This document shows positions 17,339 through 25,936 of a stretch of DNA of 64,000 nt, piece by piece; position 1 is the first letter of the stretch, and each line of letters opens with the position of its first letter. Both the position numbers and the translations under genes were made by a program. A model generated the notes under the pieces. The model was not told the origin of the DNA, searched no databases, and was given only the letters and a program-made list of their open reading frames with translations. This DNA is from Bacillota bacterium. GTDB lineage: Bacteria; Bacillota; Clostridia; Acetivibrionales; DSM-1351. The stretch covers positions 124,001-188,000 of the forward strand of contig JAEYHZ010000044.1 of assembly GCA_023409265.1 (NCBI GenBank). The letters run 5' to 3'.

Positions 17339-18145
17339 ATGAACATTTTTTATGATTTTAAAGAATTTCAAAAAGTCAAAAGCTGCAATATTTTTAGAAT
17401 TTTACTAATCCCTGAATTTTGGGGAGTTATAAACTACAGAGTTAGGTATAAAATAAACAAAATTAAAAAACCTATAATATCTTATCTCATAAGATTTATT
17501 TATTGGTTTATAGATTTAATTATTACAACAATTACAGGGTTACAAATCAGTCCAGGAGCTGTAATTGGCGAAGGTTTATATATCCCCCATCGTGGGACTA
17601 TTGTTGTAAATGGTAACTCAAAGATTGGAAAACACTGCACCATATTCCATGAAGTCACAATTGGAAGAGGCGGTGCCAGAGACCTTTTTCGTGGTTCAGC
17701 ATGTATTGGTGATTATGTATATATTGGTGCTGGGGCTAAGATTCTAGGAGAGGTCAATGTTGGCAATTACGTAACAATTGGTGCTAATGCGGTTATTACT
17801 AAGGATATTCCTAGCTTTTGTTTAGTGGTGGGTAACCCATCAAAAATTATTTTCCCACCAAGTAAATGGGAAAATGGAATGAAAAGTTCGTTCTTTTTAC
17901 TGGAAGGTTGGCGAGGAGGAACAAATAAATTAATTACTTTGTTTAAGGTTGAAGCACTCAAGATAGTGATTAGTTCTGATAGATCAAATTCAATACAAGT
18001 TTACATCGATTCTATTTTCACAGGGACGATTAATAACGATTATACAACTTTTGATATTCCATCTACTGTTGACTTAAGTAAACCAGTTTTAATTAGACTT
18101 TGTTCATCTGCTGAATTTAGAGTTTTTAGTCTAGAACTAATATAG
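17339..18145 (+). CDS. Left-handed beta-helix (CysE-like) O-acetyltransferase with C-terminal beta domain
   Basis: 268 residues. An N-terminal helical part with a hydrophobic stretch (~45-68) precedes hexapeptide repeats (~70-170: ISPGAVIGEGLYIPH, KIGKHCTIFHEVTIG, CIGDYVYIGAGAKILG, NVGNYVTIGANAVIT) ending in VVGNPSKII. This is the serine-acetyltransferase/sugar O-acetyltransferase family, using acetyl-CoA; H in IFHEVTIG is the likely catalytic base. Residues ~190-268 add a beta-rich tail (ALKIVISSDRSNSIQVYID) not usual in CysE and reminiscent of glycan-binding modules. In this operon it probably acetylates the glycan, not serine. The ribosome site is weak. Confidence 0.75.
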   Translation: MNIFYDFKEFQKVKSCNIFRILLIPEFWGVINYRVRYKINKIKKPIISYLIRFIYWFIDLIITTITGLQISPGAVIGEGLYIPHRGTIVVNGNSKIGKHCTIFHEVTIGRGGARDLFRGSACIGDYVYIGAGAKILGEVNVGNYVTIGANAVITKDIPSFCLVVGNPSKIIFPPSKWENGMKSSFFLLEGWRGGTNKLITLFKVEALKIVISSDRSNSIQVYIDSIFTGTINNDYTTFDIPSTVDLSKPVLIRLCSSAEFRVFSLELI

Positions 18146-18171
18146 AATGAGTTGTTTAGAGCGGAGAAAAT

Positions 18172-19332
18172 ATGAATTTTATAAAGTTTATCAAGAAAGA
18201 AAAGAGAATTATTTATCATGCGGGTGCATGGGCAGGAAACTTTGGTGACAGTATCTTAGAACAATCAATAAAAAATAATTTAGTTAAGTGTACAAATAAA
18301 GAACTTGATTTTAGATATATAAATTGCCAGAAAACAGAGTTTACAAAAGAATTAATTGATCAAATGAATAATGAAGGTGATATGCTACTTATTGGTGGAG
18401 GAGGGCTTGTTTTTTTTAGACCTCAAGACAATTCAAAGTCTGGATGGCAGTGGAATATAGATATTAATCTTATAGATGAAATCAAAGTTCCTATAGTAGT
18501 TTATGGCATAGGATATAATCAGTTTGAGTTTGATACTTCAAACTTCTTACATATTACAAATAAACACCTTCAAAAAACTGTAGAAAAAGCGAGACTTTTT
18601 TCAGTAAGAAATACCGGAACAAAAAATGAATTGATTAAAAGAGGTTGTAATGGCAACAAGATAGAAGTAATACCAGACTGCGGTATGTTTCTTCCTGCAA
18701 GATCCATCCAGATACCGTGCATAGACAATGAGAAACTAAAAGTAGCAATTAATTGGACAACCGATAGGGAAAATCAGACATTTCCTGAGCCTTTTCCTGA
18801 AACTAAAGAAAGTTTTATTGATATTCTGATAGACTTATTTAATTATTTGATAGAAAATGAAAATGCCCAAATCTTTTATATTGGACATATGTGTGAAAGC
18901 TTTGATAGGGATATAATTGATACTCTTGAACGTAGATTAGTTAATGCCCCTATTGTTATAGACAGGGAATTGTCAGACATATATCCTCCGGCAGCAGAAA
19001 AAGCAGGGTATATTGTTGATATTTATAGACAAATGGATATTGTATATGGAATGAGGGGACATGCTAATATCGTATCGTTTGGACAGAATACACCTTTCAT
19101 AGGTATTGGAAGTCATCCGAAAATCAGATATTTTTTAAGCGATATTGGCAGAGAAAAATATTTCTTTGATGCCAGAAAAGACAAAAATGAGTTCAATTTT
19201 GAAAAAGCTAAAGAACTAACTTTAGATATACTGAATAATTATGAAGGTCAAAAAAGAAATATGGATATCGAGTATAAAAGGCAAAAAGAGATATTAAGAA
19301 TTTTTAATAAAAAGGTAATAAGGCTTCTTTAG
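18172..19332 (+). CDS. Polysaccharide pyruvyl transferase family protein
   Basis: 386 residues. Start HAGAWAGNFGDSILEQSI, then LLIGGGGLVFFRPQDN and VYGIGYNQ, and a C-terminal MDIVYGMRGHANIVSFGQNTPF block, all typical of the CsaB/WcaK pyruvyl transferase fold. The family adds a ketal-linked pyruvate from PEP to a sugar of a surface polymer. In SLH-bearing Firmicutes, CsaB-type pyruvylation of the secondary wall polymer makes the ligand for SLH domains, which fits the SLH protein at 3.1-5.4 kb. Pyruvylation of a terminal sugar as an export cap is another possibility. GGAG precedes the ATG. Confidence 0.8.
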   Translation: MNFIKFIKKEKRIIYHAGAWAGNFGDSILEQSIKNNLVKCTNKELDFRYINCQKTEFTKELIDQMNNEGDMLLIGGGGLVFFRPQDNSKSGWQWNIDINLIDEIKVPIVVYGIGYNQFEFDTSNFLHITNKHLQKTVEKARLFSVRNTGTKNELIKRGCNGNKIEVIPDCGMFLPARSIQIPCIDNEKLKVAINWTTDRENQTFPEPFPETKESFIDILIDLFNYLIENENAQIFYIGHMCESFDRDIIDTLERRLVNAPIVIDRELSDIYPPAAEKAGYIVDIYRQMDIVYGMRGHANIVSFGQNTPFIGIGSHPKIRYFLSDIGREKYFFDARKDKNEFNFEKAKELTLDILNNYEGQKRNMDIEYKRQKEILRIFNKKVIRLL

Positions 19333-19370
19333 TTTTCTCGCAATAAACCTGCTACTATAGGAGACATAAA

Positions 19371-20459
19371 ATGAAAAAAATTATTATTTTTACATATTAT
19401 GCACGGCACTTTAAAAAGCTTCTTCCACTGATAAGAGTATTGCAGAAGGACGAACGGTTAGCGGTTTATGTTGTATTAATGACTCAGGAGGAACAGCTAA
19501 TTGCTAAGGAAAATGGTATACGATATGATATGCTGGACAAGTATACTAAAACGCCGAGAAACCATGATTTTGATTTAGGTTGGGGATTAGGGCCATTAAT
19601 AACGGCAATTGATATTATTGAACCAGACCTATTTATAGCGATAGAGGTAAATTATATACTGAGGAATGCAATAAGGTACTGCAAACAAAAGAAAATCCAC
19701 AATGTTATCATTCAGCATGGATTAGCAAATAAATACTCTCTTCAAGCATTTCTTCCATTTGAAGGGGAATGCTTTTTAGCTTGGGGAGAGTATACTAAGA
19801 ATTATCTTGTTGAAAATTTTGTAGATGAGAAAAAGATTATTATTACGGGCGGTATTAATTTTGATGATACACTAAAAATAAAATATGACAAGGATGTAAT
19901 TTCAAAATATTTTAGAATAGATACTAATAAGAAGTGGATAGTTTTTACAACACAAACCAGGGGTCCGGGAGGATGCCCTTCTGATGACGAAATATACTGG
20001 GGTATTTCTGAAACAGCAAAAGCTGCCAGGAATTATAGTGATTGTCAATTGATATTTCAAGTACATCCTTCTCAACAAATTGAAGAAGTACAGAGAATAC
20101 TTGAAGACATAGAGGATACCACTGCAGTAGTTGGAAAATATATAAATACCGAGGAGCTTATAGCAGCATCTGATGGATTAATAACATTTTTTTCAACAAC
20201 TGCAGTAGATGCGTTAATATTAAGAAAGCCTATTATGCTGATTAATCTGACCGAAGACAAGGAGTTCCTGCCTTTTGTCAGTCAGGGGGCTGCTATAGGT
20301 GCATACGAGCGAGATGAAATCGCCGAATGCTATAAAAAATTAGTTGATACTGATATTACGGAAATAGATATGACCGATATTATAAATAAAACTAACTATA
20401 AAAATGATGGAAAAGCACTGTCAAGGGTATTGGATAAGTGCTATGATTTATTGAAATAA
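19371..20459 (+). CDS. GT-B-fold glycosyltransferase-like protein
   Basis: 362 residues. The protein looks like a two-Rossmann GT-B enzyme: KKIIIFTYYARHFKKLLPLI at the start, IEPDLFIAIEV, VIIQHGLANKYS, and a C-terminal half with FQVHPSQQIEEVQ, ELIAASDGLITFFSTTAVDALI and KPIMLINLTED. The HPSQ and S/T-T-A-x-D-A motifs recall CDP-glycerol phosphotransferase, UDP-GlcNAc 2-epimerase and capsule Kdo-transferase relatives. It does not show NeuC hallmarks. Directly before neuB, it could be the transferase for the nonulosonic acid. AGGAG precedes the ATG. The exact specificity cannot be read from sequence. Confidence 0.6.
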   Translation: MKKIIIFTYYARHFKKLLPLIRVLQKDERLAVYVVLMTQEEQLIAKENGIRYDMLDKYTKTPRNHDFDLGWGLGPLITAIDIIEPDLFIAIEVNYILRNAIRYCKQKKIHNVIIQHGLANKYSLQAFLPFEGECFLAWGEYTKNYLVENFVDEKKIIITGGINFDDTLKIKYDKDVISKYFRIDTNKKWIVFTTQTRGPGGCPSDDEIYWGISETAKAARNYSDCQLIFQVHPSQQIEEVQRILEDIEDTTAVVGKYINTEELIAASDGLITFFSTTAVDALILRKPIMLINLTEDKEFLPFVSQGAAIGAYERDEIAECYKKLVDTDITEIDMTDIINKTNYKNDGKALSRVLDKCYDLLK

Positions 20460-20473
20460 TAAGAGGGGAAAAT

Positions 20474-21346
20474 ATGAATACAAATAAACCTTGCGTGATT
20501 GCAGAAATAGGTTGTAATCATTTAGGCGATATAAATATAGCAAAAGAAATGATTAAAACTATAGCGCAGTTTTGTAACGCTGACTATGTAAAATTCCAAA
20601 AACGTAATCCGCGTGAGCTATTGTCTGAACATGAATATAACAGTCCACACCCGAATCCTGAAAATTCATATGGAAAGACATACGGTGAACATAGAGAATA
20701 TCTTGAGTTTAACTTGGAACAACATATAGAGCTTTTTGAATACTGTAAATACTTATCTATTGGCTATACCTGTTCGGTATGGGATGTTAGTTCGGCCAGA
20801 GAAATTTCATATTTAAAGCCGGATTATATTAAAATACCTTCTGCATGTAATCAAAATTATGATTTACTCGGGTTTCTTACTGATAATTATAGTGGAGATA
20901 TTCATATTTCGTTTGGTATGACAACTATTGAAGAGGAAAATAAAATTCTAAATTTCATTAAAGAGAGAAAAAGAATTCAGGATATAGTTATATATTCCTG
21001 TGTATCAGGGTATCCAGTTAAATTTGAGGATTTGTCTTTGTTTGATATAAAACGCCTTATTGATAATTATAGTAAGGATGTTAAAAGTATTGGTTTCTCA
21101 GGACACCATCTTGGCATTGCAGCTGATATAGCCGCCTTAGCTATAGGCGCTACTTATTTTGAGCGGCATTTTACATTAGATCGTACGTGGAAGGGAACAG
21201 ATCATGCTGCAAGTTTGGAGCCTGATGGCATGAGGAGATTAGTTAGAGATTTGAGAAATGTTAGCAAGTCATTGACCTATAAGGAAAAGGAGATTTTAGA
21301 TGTTGAACAACCTCAACGGAAAAAACTTAAACGAATTACAGAATAA
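20474..21346 (+). CDS. neuB: NeuB-family nonulosonic acid synthase lacking the C-terminal SAF domain
   Basis: 290 residues, against about 340-350 for usual NeuB. The TIM-barrel motifs are present: VIAEIGCNHLGDINIAKEMI, ADYVKFQKRNP, YIKIPSACNQNYDLL, DIHISFGMTTIEE, CVSGYPV, IGFSGHHLGIAADIAALAIGA, FERHFTLDRTWKGTDHAASL. It condenses PEP with a six-carbon sugar (phosphate). The normal C-terminal antifreeze-like (SAF) lid, involved in substrate binding, is missing: the protein ends soon after the barrel. The last 47 bp overlap the next gene in another frame. The neighbour and the lack of NeuC suggest a Kdn-type substrate (see findings). The symbol is by family, not proven substrate. Confidence 0.85.
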   Translation: MNTNKPCVIAEIGCNHLGDINIAKEMIKTIAQFCNADYVKFQKRNPRELLSEHEYNSPHPNPENSYGKTYGEHREYLEFNLEQHIELFEYCKYLSIGYTCSVWDVSSAREISYLKPDYIKIPSACNQNYDLLGFLTDNYSGDIHISFGMTTIEEENKILNFIKERKRIQDIVIYSCVSGYPVKFEDLSLFDIKRLIDNYSKDVKSIGFSGHHLGIAADIAALAIGATYFERHFTLDRTWKGTDHAASLEPDGMRRLVRDLRNVSKSLTYKEKEILDVEQPQRKKLKRITE

Positions 21347-22544
21347 TGGAGATAGATTTGTTGCATTTATTCCAGTAAGAGGTGGGAGTAAAAGTATACC
21401 TTTGAAAAATATAAAACCTTTCCTTGGGAAACCACTTGTATACTGGACGCTAAAAGCTGCTTGTGATTGTGCTCTAATTGATAAAGTTTATCTATCAACA
21501 GATAGTATTCTTATAAGAGAGGTAGTAAGTGAATTTGGCTTTGATAAGATTTTTTTTGTTGATAGATCTGCTGATACTGCAACAGATGTCGCAACAACCG
21601 AGTCTGCTATGCTCGAATTTGCAGCTAATTACCATTTTGAGAATGTAATTTTAATTCAAGCGACTTCGCCTTTGCTTGAAGCAAAAGATTTGTCAGAGGC
21701 TATTAATCAATATATGAATAAACAGGCAGATAGCATGCTTTCTGTAGTAAGGCAAAAGCGTTTTTGCTGGGAGTTTAGTGGAGAGTTTGCACATCCCATA
21801 AATTATGAACCTGTAAAAAGGCCTAGAAGACAGGCGTGGGATGGTTTTTTTGTTGAAAATGGTGCATTTTACATAACAAAAAAAATAAAATTATTGGAAT
21901 CGCAATGTAGAATATCTGGTAATGTTGATCTTTATGAAATGCGCGAAGATACATATTTTGAAATAGATGAAAAAACAGATTGGATAATTGCAGAACAGCT
22001 AAAAAGAAGACAGCTAGAAGATAGTAACTTTAATTATATTGACTTTAATAAGATTAATTTATTGATTTCTGATGTAGATGGGGTGTTAACTGATGCGGGG
22101 ATGTATTATTCTATAGATGGTGACGTACTCAAAAAGTTTAATACTAAGGATGGAAAAGGAATAGAGCTATTAAGGAATGCCGGTATTAAGTTTATGATTT
22201 TAACATCAGAAGATACACAGATAGTTGAAAAACGTGGCGAAAAGTTGAAAGCAGATTATGTTTTTACAAATATTAAGGATAAAAAGAATTTTCTAAAAGA
22301 TTTCTTTAATAAAAATGCTCAATTTTCATTTGAAAATACAGCATATATAGGTGATGACTTAAATGATATGGAGTGTATTGTAGAAAGTTATTTTTCTGCA
22401 ATTCCAGCAGATGGTATTAACAAATTAAAACAACTTGCAGATTTTACCTGTTGTAATAATGGTGGCTGCGGCTGTGTTAGAGAGGTTTGTGACTTAATTC
22501 TTAGTAGGAGAGTTTATGTACAAGATATCGATAGTCATAATTAA
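21300..22544 (+). CDS. CMP-nonulosonate cytidylyltransferase fused to KdsC-like HAD phosphatase
   Basis: 414 residues. Residues ~15-240 match NeuA/KdsB-type cytidylyltransferases: AFIPVRGGSKSIPLKNIKPF, VYLSTDS, EFAANYHFENVILIQATSPLL. Residues ~247-405 are a KdsC-like HAD phosphatase: SDVDGVLTD (nucleophile Asp), FNTKDGKGIELLRNAGIKFMI, LTSED, AYIGDDLNDMECI. The fusion would dephosphorylate a nonulosonate-9-phosphate and activate it with CTP. It starts inside the end of neuB with AAGGAG 8 bases upstream, so co-translation is likely. A cysteine cluster near the end (CCNNGGCGCVREVC) is unusual and could be a metal site. Downstream it overlaps the next gene by 29 bp. Confidence 0.88.
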   Translation: MLNNLNGKNLNELQNNGDRFVAFIPVRGGSKSIPLKNIKPFLGKPLVYWTLKAACDCALIDKVYLSTDSILIREVVSEFGFDKIFFVDRSADTATDVATTESAMLEFAANYHFENVILIQATSPLLEAKDLSEAINQYMNKQADSMLSVVRQKRFCWEFSGEFAHPINYEPVKRPRRQAWDGFFVENGAFYITKKIKLLESQCRISGNVDLYEMREDTYFEIDEKTDWIIAEQLKRRQLEDSNFNYIDFNKINLLISDVDGVLTDAGMYYSIDGDVLKKFNTKDGKGIELLRNAGIKFMILTSEDTQIVEKRGEKLKADYVFTNIKDKKNFLKDFFNKNAQFSFENTAYIGDDLNDMECIVESYFSAIPADGINKLKQLADFTCCNNGGCGCVREVCDLILSRRVYVQDIDSHN

Positions 22545-23442
22545 TGATGATGCAGAGGAATACTTAGATCAAATGTTTCAAAGCATGCTACAAGAATTGG
22601 ATAGACAGTACTTTGAAATTATTTTTATTGATAATTGCTCTGTTGACGAATCTATTAGCAAAGCTGAAAAATATAGAGTTGATAAAGTATTTACTTTTCA
22701 ACAAAAGGCTAAAAAAAGAGGAGAAGTTTATAATAAGGGCATTGAGTTGGCAAATGGTGAATTTATATTGTATATTCATAGTGATACATATTTTGCTAAT
22801 GATTTTTTTTACAGGTTGAAAAATAACGATACAGTTAATTATACTTCACTTGGATTCGCTAATTTTTCACAATACAATTCAGAAGGAGGTTTTATAAACC
22901 TAGAACAACTGGCAATAGATTTTGATAACAGAAAGTTTTTTCGTAACGAGCTGTATTATCGTGCACTGGAAAACTCAGGTATAGTGTACTATATTTCAGA
23001 ATCATGTTTTATGGTTAAGAAGGAAATCGCGCAAAAGTTAACATTTAACACCAGTTACTCACATTCGTATTTTAAGTATGAAATGCTGGATAAAATATTA
23101 GGAAGCGGGTACTGCTTGTGGAATTTCTCAGAGTGTAAATATACGCACTATTTTATTGAAATGCATGAAAAAATAAAAACAGAACAAAAAGATAGAGATA
23201 TTTTTTTAATTAATAACTTACATTTATTTGAAATGAAAAAGCAATTAAATGAGATAACACGATTAAATGAATATATTGAGGTTAAGAGAATCAAAGAGGA
23301 TAACTATATTCATAAAATCAAAGAATTGCAGAATGAGCTTAATAAAACGCAAAATATGCTGAAAGAGTTTCAATCTTTAAAGAGGTGGAAGTTCTTACAG
23401 AAACTTAATAGAGCGAAGAGTGGTTTTTGCAAGGGAATTTAA
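22516..23442 (+). CDS. Family 2 glycosyltransferase with C-terminal coiled coil
   Basis: 308 residues. The N-terminal GT-A domain shows VSIVIIND-like start KISIVIIND, FEIIFIDNCSVDES, NKGIELANGEFILYIHSDTYF (acidic metal-binding motif HSDT). Residues ~235-295 are a predicted coiled coil (MKKQLNEITRLNEYIEVK..., LQNELNKTQNMLKEFQSLKRW), common in large glycan-assembly enzymes. It overlaps the NeuA-HAD gene by 29 bp, indicating tight coupling. The donor and acceptor are unknown. AGGAG precedes the ATG. Confidence 0.75.
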   Translation: MYKISIVIINDDAEEYLDQMFQSMLQELDRQYFEIIFIDNCSVDESISKAEKYRVDKVFTFQQKAKKRGEVYNKGIELANGEFILYIHSDTYFANDFFYRLKNNDTVNYTSLGFANFSQYNSEGGFINLEQLAIDFDNRKFFRNELYYRALENSGIVYYISESCFMVKKEIAQKLTFNTSYSHSYFKYEMLDKILGSGYCLWNFSECKYTHYFIEMHEKIKTEQKDRDIFLINNLHLFEMKKQLNEITRLNEYIEVKRIKEDNYIHKIKELQNELNKTQNMLKEFQSLKRWKFLQKLNRAKSGFCKGI

Positions 23443-23492
23443 TAATTACAATCACAAGTTATATGCTTTTGATATTATTCTGTAAGTATATG

Positions 23493-23521
23493 AAATCCAA
23501 TAAATATGATATTGGATTTTT
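23493..23521 (+). terminator. Intra-operon hairpin with short T-run (weak terminator/attenuator)
   Basis: AAATCCAATA (23493-23502) pairs perfectly with TATTGGATTT (23510-23519), with only a short T-run after it. It lies between two co-directional glycosyltransferase genes, just before the GAGGAG of the next gene. It could lower downstream expression instead of stopping transcription fully. Confidence 0.45.
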
Positions 23522-23536
23522 GAGAGGAGTGGCATA

Positions 23537-25879
23537 GTGCTTAATGATATAGTATTTAATATCGAAGGGATAGAGCTGAATAATGAATGTCTTTATATAA
23601 ATGGGTGGGCATTTTCCAAGTTATCAGATAATTTTCTAAAGATAAGTCTAAGTGATTCTCATTGCAAGTTTGAGTGTGAGCAGTTTTTTAGGAATGATGT
23701 GCTACAAGAATATAAGGAATATATAGGAGCCTATAAAAGTGGATTTTCGGTGAAAATAACATATTTAGGGCAAAATTCTGTTATAAAGATAATGTTCCAG
23801 GATCAGGAAAATTTGCAAAATTCTCTAGATTATTGCATTGATATTGACGAATTAATAATCAATAACGGTTGGAATAGATTAGATAAAAATAAATTATTTA
23901 ACGAAGCCAGAAAAAAGTTAAATGATTATGTAGAAGATATAGGTTATGCAAAAAAAATTATTTACCTACTACATGATGCGCAGTTGGATGAAACTGTGTA
24001 CTTAGCACTTTATACGGTTAAGGCTCTTAAAGAAGTATTTAAATATAACGTTACTGTGATAATAAAAAACGGCGGGGCACTTGAGTCGGATTTCACTAAA
24101 TATGCAACGGTATACAACTTAGCTGGTGATTGTCTGGAAAAGAATCAGGCTGAAAGACTAATAAAAGATTTAAATAACAGCGGATACAGTATTGCAATTT
24201 GCAATACTTGTGGAACAGTTGATTTGATAGAGTTGTTATATAAGTTTAATATCAGGATAGTAACACTTGTTCATGAGTTCCCTGGGATATTAGAAGCTAT
24301 AAGGGAAAGAAAAAATACTAAAACATTTGTAAAATACTCCCATAAGATTGTGTTTTCAACTACGAGTATGCATAATAGATTTAATTTACTATATGATGTA
24401 AGTTACAAAACACTAAATCTGCCTCAAGGTAGTTTTAATAAAAATAAATATAAAAAAAATACAGAAAAGGCAAAAACATTACTGAGGAAAACGCTAGGAG
24501 TATCGAATGACACTAAAATAGTACTTGGGGTTGGACTTACTTATGAAAAAAAGGCTATAGACTACTTTATTAGCGCAGCAGCTAAGGTAATTAAGACATC
24601 GGAAAAAGTAGTTTTTGTATGGGTTGGTTCTGTACCTACATCATTTATTGATAAACAAACGAAATGGTTAGCAATAAATGCTAAGAAAAGAATTATTTTT
24701 GTTAATGATATAGGAGATAAATCATATTTCTATGCAGGTGCTGATTTATTTTTAATGACATCGGAGAAGGATACTTTTTCAACATCCTTATTAGATACGA
24801 TGAACGTTGGAGTACCTGTAATTGGATTCCTTAATGCAGGTAGCTGCTCTGATATAGTCACAAAAGATACTGGGATCTTAGTCAAAAAAGGGGCTACTAA
24901 CGCCATGGCTGACAGAGTGGGGTATTTACTGGCTGAAGATGCTATAAGAAAAGATATGGGAAGCAAAGCTATGAAGTTAGTTGAAGAGAAATTTAACTTT
25001 AATAGTTATATATTCAACTTGCTTAATCTTCTTGGACATAATTACAAAAAAGTGAGTGTCGTAGTACCGAATTATAATTATGCTATATTTCTTGAAGATA
25101 GATTAAAGAGCATTATTAAACAAAAATATCCAATACACGATATTGTTATTCTGGATGACAATTCAAATGACAATAGTGTAGGTATTATTAATAATTTTGT
25201 TGAAAAGTATGACTGTATCAATAATATTACTTTTCTAAGAAACTTTAATAATTCCGGGTCTGTATTTGAGCAATGGAAAAAGGGTGTTTTACACTCAAAG
25301 GGTGACTTTATATGGATGGCTGAGGCTGATGATCTATGTAAAACGGATTTTCTTGAAAAAGTATTGGGAAGTATGAAAACTGAAGACATAATACTCGGTT
25401 ATACACAATCAAAGCAGATTAACTCAAGCGACATAATTTTTGAAGAAAACTATTTAAAGTATACCAATGATATTGATTTGAATAAGTGGAAGGAAAACTA
25501 TATAAATAATGGAATAGCTGAGATAGAACAAGCATTGGCAGTTAAAAATACTATTCCTAATGTTTCAGCCGTTGTATTTAAAAAGCCTGATGAGTTAAGT
25601 ATTTTTGATAAACTCTGTAAATTTGAAGTTGCAGGTGACTGGTTCTTTTATATATGGCTTTTACAAAACGGAAATATTTCTTTTATAGCTGAAGCATTAA
25701 ATTATCATAGAAGACATATTAGCAGTGTTTCTGGAAGTCAGAACAGAGAAAGTCTGACTAACGAAGTAGTAAGTATACAAGATTATGTAATGGCTTCATT
25801 TAATGTTAATGATAAAACAAAGCGTATCGTCTATGAGTATAGAGACAAGATGAAAAACGTTAATGGAGTCCAATTATAA
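23537..25879 (+). CDS. Bifunctional glycosyltransferase (beta module + GT4 + GT2)
   Basis: 780 residues from a GTG with GAGGAG 7 bases upstream. Residues ~1-105 are a beta-rich module with INGWAFSK ... RNDVLQEY ... SGFSV, similar to the two modules at the C-terminus of the GT-C protein at 32.4 kb. Residues ~138-500 are a GT4-like GT-B domain (KKIIYLLHDAQLDE, LVHEFPG, LGVGLTYEKKAIDYF, ADLFLMTSEKDTFSTSLLDTM). Residues ~504-780 are a GT2 domain (KVSVVVPNYNYAIFLEDRL, IVILDDNSNDNS, FIWMAEADD). Two activities in one chain suggest a processive or alternating linkage. It is probably cytoplasmic and acts on the lipid-linked chain. Confidence 0.8.
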   Translation: MLNDIVFNIEGIELNNECLYINGWAFSKLSDNFLKISLSDSHCKFECEQFFRNDVLQEYKEYIGAYKSGFSVKITYLGQNSVIKIMFQDQENLQNSLDYCIDIDELIINNGWNRLDKNKLFNEARKKLNDYVEDIGYAKKIIYLLHDAQLDETVYLALYTVKALKEVFKYNVTVIIKNGGALESDFTKYATVYNLAGDCLEKNQAERLIKDLNNSGYSIAICNTCGTVDLIELLYKFNIRIVTLVHEFPGILEAIRERKNTKTFVKYSHKIVFSTTSMHNRFNLLYDVSYKTLNLPQGSFNKNKYKKNTEKAKTLLRKTLGVSNDTKIVLGVGLTYEKKAIDYFISAAAKVIKTSEKVVFVWVGSVPTSFIDKQTKWLAINAKKRIIFVNDIGDKSYFYAGADLFLMTSEKDTFSTSLLDTMNVGVPVIGFLNAGSCSDIVTKDTGILVKKGATNAMADRVGYLLAEDAIRKDMGSKAMKLVEEKFNFNSYIFNLLNLLGHNYKKVSVVVPNYNYAIFLEDRLKSIIKQKYPIHDIVILDDNSNDNSVGIINNFVEKYDCINNITFLRNFNNSGSVFEQWKKGVLHSKGDFIWMAEADDLCKTDFLEKVLGSMKTEDIILGYTQSKQINSSDIIFEENYLKYTNDIDLNKWKENYINNGIAEIEQALAVKNTIPNVSAVVFKKPDELSIFDKLCKFEVAGDWFFYIWLLQNGNISFIAEALNYHRRHISSVSGSQNRESLTNEVVSIQDYVMASFNVNDKTKRIVYEYRDKMKNVNGVQL

Positions 25880-25936
25880 ACCTAGTAAAAACTGACGAAG
25901 AAGAGGAAAAATGTTAGTAAAAATCGGAGGGCCATT

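Noticed and set aside
19371..20459. UDP-GlcNAc 2-epimerase (NeuC) before neuB
   Set aside because: The position suggests it and the fold may be related, but the characteristic NeuC N-terminal and His/Glu motifs are not seen; a GT-B transferase is a better description.
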